Part shown: piece by piece, positions 19,083-28,036 of the stretch
Layout of the letters: each line of letters starts with the position of its first letter
How positions within the stretch are numbered: position 1 is the stretch's first letter
Origin: Massilia endophytica
Lineage (GTDB): Bacteria > Pseudomonadota > Gammaproteobacteria > Burkholderiales > Burkholderiaceae_D
Reading direction: 5' to 3'
DNA length: 64,000 nucleotides
Assembly: GCF_021165955.1 (NCBI RefSeq)
Contig: NZ_CP088952.1
Coordinates: 3,162,001 to 3,226,000 of the forward strand
Translations under genes and position numbers: made by a program
The notes under the pieces: generated by a model
Database searches by the model: none
What the model saw: the letters and a program-made list of their open reading frames with translations, nothing else
What the model was told of the DNA's origin: nothing

Positions 19083-21374
19083 CTACTTGGTCTCAAAGGT
19101 GGTCACCCCGTCCCAGTCGGCGCCGGGCGGGTGTTCGCGGTAGAAGGCGATGCGCTCTTCGTAGAGCTGGTAGACGGGGCGCACCGGGAAGCGCGCGGCC
19201 AGCTCCTTCAGCCCTGCCTCTGCGGCGTCCCACTGCTGGGAACGGATCAGGGCCAGGGTCTCGTGCCATTTTGCCAACTCGGCGTGGGTGGCCTCGTCGA
19301 TCTGGTCTTCCCGGGCGATAGGCTCGAAGATGGCCACGGGTTCGTTCTTGCCTTTCACGCGCACCAGGTCCAGTTCGCGGTAGGCGAACTCCTGGGCCAG
19401 GATACGGGTGGTTTCGCCCACCACAATACCCACGCCATAGACCTTGGTGATGCCTTCCAGGCGCGAGCCCAGGTTCACGGCGTCGCCCATCACGGTGTAG
19501 GCGCGGCGGATGCTGGAGCCCATGTCGCCCACGTGCATCATGCCGCTGTTCAGGCCAATGCCGATCTTCAGCTCGGGCCAGCCGCGCTTCAGGAAGTCCT
19601 CGTTCAGGCGGGCGGCGCTGGCCTGCATCAGCAGGGCCGTGGCCACGCCGCGGCTGGCGTGGTCGTTGAAGGCCACGGGCGCGCCCCAGAAGGCCATCAC
19701 GGCGTCGCCGATGTATTTGTCCAGCGTGCCGCGGTGGCTGTCGCGGATGTCCTCGGACATGGCCGTGAGGTACAGGTTGATGTACTCGCGCAGCTGGCGC
19801 GGGCTCAGGCCTTCGGAGATGGTGGTGAAGCCGCGCACGTCGACGAACATCACCGTCAGCTCGCGGCTTTCGCCGTCCATATTGTATTGCTCGGGGTTCT
19901 CCGCCATTTCGGCCACCAGCTCCGGCGCCACGTATTCGCCAAAGCGGGACACGAGCGCGCGGCCGCGCCGCACTTCGAAGAAGTAGCCCCAGGCCACATT
20001 GAACACGAAGAGCAGCACGATCAGCAGCAGCGTGATCGCCACATTGGTCACCGCATCGAGGTCGGTGTAGAGGTAGTAGTTGAAGGCCGATGCCGCCACC
20101 AGGGCAGCCGCCGCGATCAGGATGGACCACAGCGGCGGCAGCACGGCGAGGGCGAAAGTCAGCACCACGCCGATCAGCACGGCCTGGCCGAACTCGATGG
20201 CGAGCGCGAAGTCCGGCCGCGCCTTGAAGCTCTCTTCCAGGATGGACTTGATCACGTTGGCGTGAATCTCCACCCCGGGGTATTCGGCATTGACCGGCGT
20301 GGCCCGCAGGTCGTTCAGGCCCGCGGCCGTGGTGCCGACCAGGACGATCTTGTTCTCCAGCTGTTCTTTCGGCGTGCGGCCCGCCATCACATCCGCCGCG
20401 GACACATAGCGGAAAGCGCCGCCTTCCGGGCCGCCCGTGCCGCGGAACTGCACGGTGGTGGTCAGGCCCGCGCCGACGGGAATGGCGATGCGTCCCTGCT
20501 CGTGGAACAGGGCGATGGCATCCAGGCCGCCATTGGTGCGCTCCGCGTCCGACAGCGTATCGACGGTGCCCTGCCAGATGGGCGCAATGGCGCGCGCGTT
20601 CAGCGCCGCTGCCACGGTAGCCAGCGACAGGGTGGGATAGTAGCCGTCGCCTATCTTCTGCAGCAGGGCCGTGGTGCGCACCACGCCGTCCGAATCGGGC
20701 AGCGCCGTGAAGATGCCCGCTCCCGCTGCCGCCTGCTGCAGGCGCTCGATATTGGCTTCGTAGCCCTTGGAGTCGAAGGCGTCGAGGGTGCGCCCGTTCA
20801 GGTCCTCCACGGTGAAGGCGGGCTTGGGCAGCACACCCTTCTTCGCCGCTTCGGTCGATACGTTATAGCCCAGCACCACGGGCTGGCCTTCCATGGCCTG
20901 GGCCAGCAGGCCGTCGTAGTCCATCTGGGTTTCCAGACGCTGCAGCTGGCCTTCCAGGCCCGGCACATCCTTCAGCTGGTTGCGCGCGAGGGATTGCAGC
21001 ACGCCGTAGCCGGAGCTGGTATCCGGCTCGGGGAAGGAAACGTCGAAGCCCACGCCCGCCACGCCATAGTGTTCGGTGAGCTGGCGCACCAGGAGCGCCA
21101 CCTTGTCGCGGCTCCAGGGAAAGCGGCCCACCTGCGTCAGGCTCTTCGTGTCGATATCCACGATGACCACGTTCTGGTCCAGCACCGGCTTTTCCAGGCG
21201 CATGCGCAGGTCGGCGATGCCGGTGTCCATGCGGTCCACCAGGTCCATGTGCAGGTAGTGGGTGATCTGCAGGGCGGCAATGGCCGTCAGGGCCAGGCCG
21301 ACCAGCCAGCGCACACCGTACTTGGCGGCGACGCGGCCTGCTACCTTGGCGAACTTGGGGGCTCTCAGTGGCAA
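19083..21374 (-). CDS. CHASE2-domain adenylate/guanylate cyclase
   Basis: A 763-aa inner-membrane sensor enzyme. One N-terminal helix (WLVGLALTAIAALQITHYL) is followed by a periplasmic CHASE2 domain (about 45-370), three closely spaced helices (about 390-465) and a class III nucleotide cyclase domain (about 510-690) with FVDVRGFTTISEG carrying a metal-binding Asp and KYIGDAVMAFWGAP. The product, cAMP or cGMP, cannot be stated from these motifs. A C-terminal extension of about 60 residues is tetratricopeptide-like. It lies 15 bp downstream of the HD-GYP gene, so the two probably form one operon. Confidence 0.92.
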   Translation of the reverse strand: MPLRAPKFAKVAGRVAAKYGVRWLVGLALTAIAALQITHYLHMDLVDRMDTGIADLRMRLEKPVLDQNVVIVDIDTKSLTQVGRFPWSRDKVALLVRQLTEHYGVAGVGFDVSFPEPDTSSGYGVLQSLARNQLKDVPGLEGQLQRLETQMDYDGLLAQAMEGQPVVLGYNVSTEAAKKGVLPKPAFTVEDLNGRTLDAFDSKGYEANIERLQQAAAGAGIFTALPDSDGVVRTTALLQKIGDGYYPTLSLATVAAALNARAIAPIWQGTVDTLSDAERTNGGLDAIALFHEQGRIAIPVGAGLTTTVQFRGTGGPEGGAFRYVSAADVMAGRTPKEQLENKIVLVGTTAAGLNDLRATPVNAEYPGVEIHANVIKSILEESFKARPDFALAIEFGQAVLIGVVLTFALAVLPPLWSILIAAAALVAASAFNYYLYTDLDAVTNVAITLLLIVLLFVFNVAWGYFFEVRRGRALVSRFGEYVAPELVAEMAENPEQYNMDGESRELTVMFVDVRGFTTISEGLSPRQLREYINLYLTAMSEDIRDSHRGTLDKYIGDAVMAFWGAPVAFNDHASRGVATALLMQASAARLNEDFLKRGWPELKIGIGLNSGMMHVGDMGSSIRRAYTVMGDAVNLGSRLEGITKVYGVGIVVGETTRILAQEFAYRELDLVRVKGKNEPVAIFEPIAREDQIDEATHAELAKWHETLALIRSQQWDAAEAGLKELAARFPVRPVYQLYEERIAFYREHPPGADWDGVTTFETK

Positions 21375-21389
21375 GGGGTGCTCCGCGCG

Positions 21390-23006
21390 TCAGGGCACGT
21401 AGCCGGGGATCTTCGACTCGTCGACTTCGTCGATCTGCTCCGGGCTGAGGTTCTTCTGCGCGAACTGCATGTACACCTTCTTGCGGATGAAGATGTCGAA
21501 CAGGTCCGGGTCGATATGGCCGTTCAGCTTGAAGTTGCCGAGGATGTGCAGCGACTCGGACAGCGACTTGGCCTTCTTGTACGGGCGGTCGTGCGCGGTC
21601 AGCGCCTCGAAGATATCGGCAATGGCCATGACCCGCGCCGGCACGGACATCTGCTCGCGCGTCAGTCCTTTCGGGTAGCCCTTGCCGTCCATGCGCTCGT
21701 GGTGGCCGCCCGCGAACTCCGCCACCTTCTGCAGGTGCTTCGGCCATGGCAGCGATTCGAGCATGCGCACCGTCACCACGATGTGGTTGTTGATGATCTT
21801 GCGCTCGTCGTCGTTCAGGGTGCCGAAGCGGATGGTGAGGTTGGTGAGCTCGTTCTCGCTGAGGAATGGTGCATCCTGCCCTTCCGGATTGGTCCAGCGG
21901 TACTGGGCGATCTGGCGCACGCGCTCCTGGTCCTCAGGCTTCATGCCCTCCCCGCCAACGTTTGCGCCGCGCAGGAAATCGCGGTCCGAACGCAGCTGCG
22001 CCAGTTCGGCCTGCAGCGCTTTCTGGATGGTGTCCGCATCGCCGCCAGCCAGCTGCGCCTTGAGTGCACGGATTTCCGCGTCCCGCAGCAGCACTTCAAA
22101 GCGCGTATCCACCATGTGGATGCGGTCGAAGATGGTCTGCAGCTTGGTGGACTTGTCCACCACGTGAACTGGCGTCGTGATCTTGCCGCAGTCGTGCAGC
22201 AGGCCCGCGAACCACAGCTCCTTGCGGTCGGCGTCGCTCATGCGGAAGTCCGCCAGCGGACCCTCGCTCGTTTCGTGCACCGCCTCGGCCAGCATCATGG
22301 TCAGCTCGGGCACGAACTGGCAATGGCGGCCGGTGTAGGGAGACTTCTCGTCGATGCCGATGTTGATCAGGTTGACCAGCGCTTCCAGCAGCTTCTCCAG
22401 CTGGAGAATGAGCAGCTGGTTCGTGAGCGCCATCGCCGCCTGAGCAGCCAGCGCCTCGATGAAGCGCTGGTCGGTGGGCGTGAAGGCGCGGATCTCGCCG
22501 GTGTCGCGGTCCTTGGAGTTGATCAGCTGGAGAACGCCCAGCAGCTCGCCCTCGTGGTCGCGCATCGGCACGGTCAGGAAGGACTGCGAGTGGTAGTTGA
22601 ACTGCTGGTCGAAATTGCGCATGCCCGAGAAGTTGAAGCCCTCGGCCTGGTACACGTCCTCGATATTGACCGACTGGCCTTTGTTGGCCGCGTAGGCCGC
22701 CACGGAAGCGAGGTTCTGCTCCCCTTCCGCATCGAACAGGGGCACAGGCGGGATTTCGGCCTTCTTGCCGCTCGATCCGCCCAGGTGGATGCCCAGGGTG
22801 TCGTTGATGCTGAGGGCGAACACCAGGCTGCGGCGGTCCTCGCTGGGACGGTAAAGCGTGCCGCCGTCCGAATTGGTCATGCCTTTCGCCACCTGGAGAA
22901 TGCGCTCCAGCAGCAGATCGGTGTTATGGCTGGAGCCCAGAGCCACGCTCAGTTCGGTGAGCTGGTCCAGCCGCTGCGCGATTTGGGCGTGGTTGAGTTC
23001 CTGCAT
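21390..23006 (-). CDS. GAF-HD-GYP domain protein (putative cyclic-di-nucleotide phosphodiesterase)
   Basis: A 538-aa soluble protein: an N-terminal GAF sensor domain (about 20-190), then an HD-GYP domain with the metal-binding HD pair in LLHDCGKI and the signature HHERMDGKGYPKGL. HD-GYP enzymes hydrolyse c-di-GMP or related dinucleotides. An insertion of about 90 residues, partly predicted coiled coil, separates the HD motif from the GYP region. The ATG at 23006 has GGAAG nine bases before it, while the in-frame ATG at 23024 has no visible ribosome site. It is divergent from the MBL-fold gene and followed by the cyclase. Confidence 0.9.
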   Translation of the reverse strand: MQELNHAQIAQRLDQLTELSVALGSSHNTDLLLERILQVAKGMTNSDGGTLYRPSEDRRSLVFALSINDTLGIHLGGSSGKKAEIPPVPLFDAEGEQNLASVAAYAANKGQSVNIEDVYQAEGFNFSGMRNFDQQFNYHSQSFLTVPMRDHEGELLGVLQLINSKDRDTGEIRAFTPTDQRFIEALAAQAAMALTNQLLILQLEKLLEALVNLINIGIDEKSPYTGRHCQFVPELTMMLAEAVHETSEGPLADFRMSDADRKELWFAGLLHDCGKITTPVHVVDKSTKLQTIFDRIHMVDTRFEVLLRDAEIRALKAQLAGGDADTIQKALQAELAQLRSDRDFLRGANVGGEGMKPEDQERVRQIAQYRWTNPEGQDAPFLSENELTNLTIRFGTLNDDERKIINNHIVVTVRMLESLPWPKHLQKVAEFAGGHHERMDGKGYPKGLTREQMSVPARVMAIADIFEALTAHDRPYKKAKSLSESLHILGNFKLNGHIDPDLFDIFIRKKVYMQFAQKNLSPEQIDEVDESKIPGYVP

Positions 23007-23265
23007 GGTGTTCAACTTCCGCATCTATTGATGCATGGACATAATTTTGGAAGTGTAACGTTACTGCTCCTTCGTGTACATCTGGAAATACAAAACAATG
23101 CAGATTTGCCACCCAGAAAACCCTACAATGGCCCCAAATCGCAACTTCACGCTCAGAAACGATGAAAAAACGGCTATCATCGCAGGATATTTTCGCTGCG
23201 CTGCCGTGGGCATAGGTAGTGCGGCAGAGCAACAATAAAAAGAGTGATCACAGGGGTCTGAGCAC

Positions 23266-24159
23266 ATGAAATTCAAATTCTGGGGGGTTCGCGGTTCCAT
23301 TCCCTCCCCCGGCCCGCGCACCGTGCGCTATGGCGGCAACACCACCTGCATCGAGATCCGCAGCGACGACGATACCCTGATTGTCATCGACGGCGGCACC
23401 GGCCTGTTTCCCCTGGCCCAATCGCTGGTCGCTTCCGGGAAGCGCCCCATCTTGGCCAATATCTTCATCACGCACAGCCATTGGGACCATATCCATGGCT
23501 TGCCCTTCTTCACGCCGCTCTTCATCAAGGGCAGCCGCGTGCGCCTGCACGGCGCCATCGATCCTGATACGGGCAAGGGCATCGAACATGTGATGGGCGT
23601 GCAGCTGCAGAACAGCTATTTCCCTGTCAGCGAAACGCAGATGGACGCCACCATCGAGTACCGCACGGTGGGCGTGGACGAGGCGGTCCAGGTGGGCGAC
23701 GCCACGGTGCGCAATGTGGTGATGAGCCACCCCGTCACCGACCTTGGCTACCGCGTGGACTGCCATGGCAAGTCCGTGTTCTTCACGGGCGACCATGAGC
23801 CGCTGTTCAACATCTATCCAGTGGACCACCCGGAGCACGCCGCCTTCCAGCTGCATGTGGAGCAGCGCACGGCCGCCATCGACGACCTGGTGCGCGGCGT
23901 GGATGCCCTCATCGTGGACAGCTCCTACACCCGCGAGGAATACCCGTCGAAGGTGGGCTGGGGCCATGGCACCTTCGACAGCGCACTGGCCATGGCCATC
24001 CGCTGCGGCGTGAAGCAGCTCTACTGCACCCACCACGAGCCGACCCGCAGCGACGACGAGCTGGAAGCCGTGTTTGCCGAAGTGATGGCGCGCCATGAGC
24101 CGCTGCCGAACGGCCTGAAGGTCGTGCTGGCGTACGAGGGCCTGGAAGTCGAGCTCTAA
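23266..24159 (+). CDS. MBL-fold metallo-hydrolase
   Basis: A 297-aa metallo-beta-lactamase-fold protein starting MKFKFWGVRGSIPSPG, with the zinc motif HSHWDH (about residues 67-72), further ligands SHPVTD and FTGDHEP, and a late His in THHEP. The opening GVRGS and general layout resemble the PhnP/COG1235 branch, which contains cyclic-phosphate phosphodiesterases. It stands 3 bp upstream of the GAF-GspE gene and is divergent from the HD-GYP/cyclase pair, so a role in turnover of a cyclic nucleotide is an attractive but unproven inference. Confidence 0.85.
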   Translation: MKFKFWGVRGSIPSPGPRTVRYGGNTTCIEIRSDDDTLIVIDGGTGLFPLAQSLVASGKRPILANIFITHSHWDHIHGLPFFTPLFIKGSRVRLHGAIDPDTGKGIEHVMGVQLQNSYFPVSETQMDATIEYRTVGVDEAVQVGDATVRNVVMSHPVTDLGYRVDCHGKSVFFTGDHEPLFNIYPVDHPEHAAFQLHVEQRTAAIDDLVRGVDALIVDSSYTREEYPSKVGWGHGTFDSALAMAIRCGVKQLYCTHHEPTRSDDELEAVFAEVMARHEPLPNGLKVVLAYEGLEVEL

Positions 24160-24162
24160 GCC

Positions 24163-26490
24163 ATGGGCGACACCGACCTGCGTCTTGAGTTTTTCCGCAA
24201 GCTGCAAGCGGTCACCACGAAAATCCACGCCACGAGCAAGCTCGATGAGATCATGCTCGACCTGGGCATGGAGTTCTGCGACCTGTTCCAGTGCGACCGC
24301 TTCACCCTCTATGCGGTGGATGGAGACTGCATCGTTTCAAAGGTGAAGACCGGCCTCACATCGTTCAAGGACCTTCGCCTGCCCGTCACGCCGCAAAGCA
24401 TTGCGGGCTATGTGGCCCTGAACCGCCAGGTGCTCAATATCTCCGACGTCTACGACGAGCAGGAACTGCGCCGCATCTCGCCGGAGCTGCGCTTCCAGCA
24501 GGCCGTGGACCAGCGCACCGGCTACCGCACGCGCCAGATGCTGGTGGCGCCCCTGGTCTCGGTGCAGTCGAAGGAGATGCTGGGCGTGGTCCAGTTCATC
24601 AACACGCGCAGCGGCCAGCCATTCACTCCCATCGCCGTGGAAGGCGTGCGCGAATTGTGCGAGACCCTGTCGGTGGCGTTCAGCCAGCGCATGAAGCCTC
24701 CCCAGCTGGTGCGCAGCAAGTACGACGGCCTGGTGGAAGATGCCGTGCTCGCGGCGCCCGAGCTGGAACTGGCCATGCGCTCGGCGCGCAAGAAGGACTC
24801 CGACCTCGAAGAGGTGCTGCTGGAAGAATTCAACCTGAAGCTGGGCGCCATCGGCCAGTCGCTGTCCCGTTTCTACGGCGTGCCCTACGAGCCTTTCAAA
24901 TCCGAGCGCGTGAAGCCCGTTGAACTGCTGCGCAACCTGAAGCGCCAGTTCGTCGAGGAGCATGGCTGGGTGCCCCTGGACGACACAAAGGAAGGCCTGG
25001 TGGTGCTGGCGATCGATCCGGAAGCCACCGCGAATGCGCGCCTGGTCACCCAGATCTTCCCGAAATCGAAGAAGCTTCAGTTCCGCGTAACGACGGCCCG
25101 CGAGTTCGAGCTGACGCTGGACCAGTTCTACGGCGCCGCATCGGGCGACAGCGCCAGCGTGGGCGAACTGCTGTCCGGGATGGATGTGGACGACGAGGAC
25201 GGCGAAGCCTCGGCCGATGTCTCGGAAGCGGTGGAGAACGAGCTGGTCAAGCTGGTCAACAAGATCATCGTGGACGCCTACCGCCAGGGCGTGTCGGACA
25301 TCCACATCGAGCCACTGCCCGGCAAGGGAAAGACGGGCGTGCGCTTCCGCAAGGACGGCACGCTGGTGCCCTATATCGAGATTCCCGCAGCCTACCGCGC
25401 CGCGCTGGTCGCACGCATCAAGATCATGTGCGACCTGGACATCTCCGAGCGCCGCAAGCCGCAGGACGGCAAGATCAAGTTCCGCAAGTACGGCCCGCTG
25501 GATATCGAGCTGCGCGTAGCCACCATTCCCTCCACGGGCGGCGTGGAAGATGTGGTGATGCGTATTCTCGCAGCGGGAGAACCGATCCCGCTGGACAAGC
25601 TGGGCGTGCTGCCCGCGAACCTGGAGCGCCTGCGCTCGGCCATCGAGAAGCCCTATGGCCTGTTCTTCGTCTGCGGCCCCACCGGCTCGGGCAAGACCAC
25701 CACCCTGCACTCGGTGCTGAACTACCTGAACACGCCGGACACCAAGATCTGGACGGCGGAAGACCCGGTCGAGATTACGCAGAAAGGCCTGCGCCAGGTG
25801 CAGGTGAACCGCAAGGCGGGCCTCGACTTTGCGACCGTGATGCGCGCCTTCCTGCGCGCCGACCCGGATGTGATCATGGTGGGCGAGATGCGCGACAAGG
25901 AGACCGTGAGCATGGGCATCGAAGCCTCGCTCACCGGCCACCTCGTGTTCGCCACGCTGCATACCAACAGCGCGCCCGAATCCATCGTGCGCCTGCTGGA
26001 CATGGGCATGGACCCCTTCAACTTCGCCGACGCCCTGCTGGGCATCCTGGCACAGCGCCTGGCCAAGCGCCTGTGCACCAGCTGCCGCGAAGCCTACCAT
26101 CCCACGGAGCTGGAGCTGCAGGTGCTCCTGATGGAATACTGCGAAGAGCTGAACAACACCGAGGCCTTCCAGCGCGACGAAACGGGTTCGCGCGCCGCCG
26201 TGCTGGCGGGCTGGCGCGAACGCTACGCCGACGACAAGGGCCGTTTCACGCTGTACCGCGCGGTCGGCTGCGAGGAGTGCAACAAGGGCTACCGCGGCCG
26301 CGTGGGCCTGCACGAACTCATGATCGGCACGGACAAGGTCAAGAAGCTGCTCCAGGAGCATGCTCGTGTGGCCCAGCTGCTGGCCGCCGCGCTGGAGGAC
26401 GGGATGATGACGCTGAAGATGGACGGCATCGAGAAAGTGCTGGCGGGTCTCACGGACATCAAGATGGTCCGCATGGTCTGCATCAAGTAA
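24163..26490 (+). CDS. GAF-domain GspE/PilB-family ATPase (orphan)
   Basis: A 775-aa secretion/pilus-type ATPase. Order of domains: GAF (about 15-170), a GspE N-terminal (MshEN-like) domain (about 205-330), then the ATPase with Walker A GPTGSGKTTT (about 505-514), Walker B DVIMVGEMRDKET, the His box LTGHLVFATLHTNSA, and a zinc tetracysteine pair (CTSC ... CEEC) near the C-terminus. No pilin, platform protein, secretin or prepilin peptidase is encoded in the window. The fused GAF sensor is unusual for an assembly motor. It overlaps the convergent GNAT gene by 8 bp. Confidence 0.9.
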   Translation: MGDTDLRLEFFRKLQAVTTKIHATSKLDEIMLDLGMEFCDLFQCDRFTLYAVDGDCIVSKVKTGLTSFKDLRLPVTPQSIAGYVALNRQVLNISDVYDEQELRRISPELRFQQAVDQRTGYRTRQMLVAPLVSVQSKEMLGVVQFINTRSGQPFTPIAVEGVRELCETLSVAFSQRMKPPQLVRSKYDGLVEDAVLAAPELELAMRSARKKDSDLEEVLLEEFNLKLGAIGQSLSRFYGVPYEPFKSERVKPVELLRNLKRQFVEEHGWVPLDDTKEGLVVLAIDPEATANARLVTQIFPKSKKLQFRVTTAREFELTLDQFYGAASGDSASVGELLSGMDVDDEDGEASADVSEAVENELVKLVNKIIVDAYRQGVSDIHIEPLPGKGKTGVRFRKDGTLVPYIEIPAAYRAALVARIKIMCDLDISERRKPQDGKIKFRKYGPLDIELRVATIPSTGGVEDVVMRILAAGEPIPLDKLGVLPANLERLRSAIEKPYGLFFVCGPTGSGKTTTLHSVLNYLNTPDTKIWTAEDPVEITQKGLRQVQVNRKAGLDFATVMRAFLRADPDVIMVGEMRDKETVSMGIEASLTGHLVFATLHTNSAPESIVRLLDMGMDPFNFADALLGILAQRLAKRLCTSCREAYHPTELELQVLLMEYCEELNNTEAFQRDETGSRAAVLAGWRERYADDKGRFTLYRAVGCEECNKGYRGRVGLHELMIGTDKVKKLLQEHARVAQLLAAALEDGMMTLKMDGIEKVLAGLTDIKMVRMVCIK

Positions 26491-26935
26491 GCCGCTTGGC
26501 GTAGCAGCCCGCCAGGGCATTGCCCTCGTACTTGCCGAAATTGCCGATGCGGCGGTAGCCGTGCTTCAGGTAGAAGGCCGTCGCGCGTTCGTTCACGAGC
26601 CGCGTTTCCAGCCACAGCTCGCGGTAGCCCATGGCCGCTGCCGCCGACTCAAGGTATGCGAGCACGGCGCGCCCCACGCCCCTGCTTCCGGGCCGTGCAT
26701 ACATGCGCTTCAGCTCCGCCACGCCATCCTCCAGCGGCCGCACGGCGCCGCAGCCGAGCGCCCTGCCCTGGGCGTCGCGCGCCACCACGAAGCATCCGCC
26801 TGCGCCGCGCACATCGTCCGCGCTGAACGACGCCTTGCCGCTGTCGCCGGTTATCGCGGCCAGCGCGGCGGACAGTTCGCCGATCAGCTGCGCCGCATCG
26901 GCCGATTCGGGGTCTTCGGCTTCGATGCGGATCAC
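26483..26935 (-). CDS. GNAT-family N-acetyltransferase
   Basis: A 150-aa protein with the GNAT acetyl-CoA signature (RPGSRGVGRAVLAYLESAA, about 83-101) and the usual C-terminal strand region LVNERATAFYLKHGYRRIG. Substrate unknown. Its start overlaps the stop of the upstream GNAT gene by 4 bp (ATGA), so the two are translationally coupled in a three-gene unit led by the XRE-cupin regulator. Confidence 0.88.
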   Translation of the reverse strand: MIRIEAEDPESADAAQLIGELSAALAAITGDSGKASFSADDVRGAGGCFVVARDAQGRALGCGAVRPLEDGVAELKRMYARPGSRGVGRAVLAYLESAAAAMGYRELWLETRLVNERATAFYLKHGYRRIGNFGKYEGNALAGCYAKRLT

Positions 26936-27450
26936 AGGCGCTTGTACATCACGGTGGTGGAGCCCAGCGTACCGTCGGGCATGGTAGCGAAATCGGGAAT
27001 CGTGCCGCAGACCTGGTAGCCGAGCTTGAGGTACATGGGCTCGGCCTGATAGCCGGTGCAGGTATCGAGCACGATCAGGCTGCGGCCTTCTTCGCGTGCG
27101 CAGGCCTCGGCATGCAGCAGGAGGGTCTGGGCGATTCCCTGGCGGCGTGCGCGCGAATGCACCAGCATCTTCGCGATCTCCGCGCGGTGGCGGCCATTGG
27201 GCATCCCTGCCAGCACCAGCTGGGCCGTGCCGCAGATGACGCTGTCCTCGCCGCGCATCGCGAACAGGCGGCGCTCCCTGCGCTCCAGCGAAGGCACAAG
27301 GCCAAGCCAGAAGGCGCGCGCCTCGTCATGCGGGAAAGGCAGCTCGAAGCCCACGCTGGCTCCGTTCAGCACACAGTCGCGCAGCACCTCGGCCAGCGCA
27401 TCCGCCTCGGCGCGCAGGCCGGCGGCATCGAGTTCGATCAGGGTTCGCAT
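26932..27450 (-). CDS. GNAT-family N-acetyltransferase
   Basis: A 172-aa acetyltransferase; the acetyl-CoA loop is SRARRQGIAQTLLLHAEACA (about 115-134), followed by the substrate-side strand VLDTCTGYQAEPMYLKLGYQ. It overlaps the preceding XRE-cupin gene by 13 bp and the following GNAT by 4 bp. Substrate unknown; toxin or antibiotic acetylation and amino-acid acetylation are both seen in the family. Confidence 0.88.
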   Translation of the reverse strand: MRTLIELDAAGLRAEADALAEVLRDCVLNGASVGFELPFPHDEARAFWLGLVPSLERRERRLFAMRGEDSVICGTAQLVLAGMPNGRHRAEIAKMLVHSRARRQGIAQTLLLHAEACAREEGRSLIVLDTCTGYQAEPMYLKLGYQVCGTIPDFATMPDGTLGSTTVMYKRL

Positions 27451-28004
27451 ATTGCTATCAGGTAGTGGGCGGCGTGGGGGCCGGGGCAGTGGAACCGGGT
27501 GGCGCCGAAGAGATGGAAGCGCAGGCAGTCGCCCTTCTGCAGGCGGTGGGTGACACCCTCCAGCGTGTATTCAAGGACGCCGCTCAGCATCCACATGTGC
27601 TGTTCGAGTCCGCGCACCGGCGGCAGCGGATAGTCGATGACCGCGCCCGGCGGCAGGCGGCCTTCGATCAGCTCGGTGCGAAAGCCCTTGGCGGGCGGCG
27701 ACACCATGCGGCGCGTAAAACCGCTCTCGATATCGGCCCAGGTGGACTGTTCGGCGGCCCGTATCAGCTGCGCGGGCTGGGCCTCCGCCTCCGCGATCAG
27801 CCGCGACATCGGCATGGCGTAGACGGCGCACAGCTTGCCGAGCAGTTGCGCGGTGGGGCTGGTTTCGCCCCGCTCCAGCCGCGACAAGGTCGCGCGGCTG
27901 ATGCCGCTGGCATTGGCCAGCTCCTCCAGCGAGAAGCCGCGCTCCTCGCGCAGCGCCGCAAGCCGTTCGATCAGCCGCAGCTCAAATGCGTTGTCATTTC
28001 CCAT
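27438..28004 (-). CDS. XRE-family regulator with C-terminal cupin domain
   Basis: A 188-aa transcription factor: an HTH_XRE domain (about 12-66; SLEELANASGISRATLSRLERG) joined to a cupin sensor domain (about 105-180; PPGAVIDYPLPPVRG ... EGVTHRLQKGDCLRFH). Proteins of this architecture often control small amino-acid or detoxification operons including acetyltransferases, fitting the two overlapping GNAT genes downstream. No Shine-Dalgarno sequence is visible before the ATG; instead an array of GAGA/TCTC half-sites lies there. Confidence 0.88.
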   Translation of the reverse strand: MGNDNAFELRLIERLAALREERGFSLEELANASGISRATLSRLERGETSPTAQLLGKLCAVYAMPMSRLIAEAEAQPAQLIRAAEQSTWADIESGFTRRMVSPPAKGFRTELIEGRLPPGAVIDYPLPPVRGLEQHMWMLSGVLEYTLEGVTHRLQKGDCLRFHLFGATRFHCPGPHAAHYLIAICEP

Positions 28005-28032
28005 ATTCGAGACAATATCTCAAATATGAGAC
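28005..28032. promoter_or_regulatory. Putative autoregulatory operator of the XRE-GNAT operon
   Basis: Two overlapping inverted repeats, GAGA-N5-TCTC (28009-28021) and TCTCA-N4-TGAGA (28018-28031), share a half-site directly upstream of the start codon. Spacing and symmetry suit cooperative binding by an XRE dimer. Inferred from sequence only. Confidence 0.45.
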
Positions 28033-28036
28033 AACA

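Noticed and set aside
19131..23165. A 1344-codon open frame opposite the cyclase and HD-GYP genes
   Set aside because: Spans two real genes and the gap between them on the other strand; low-complexity composition and no domain.
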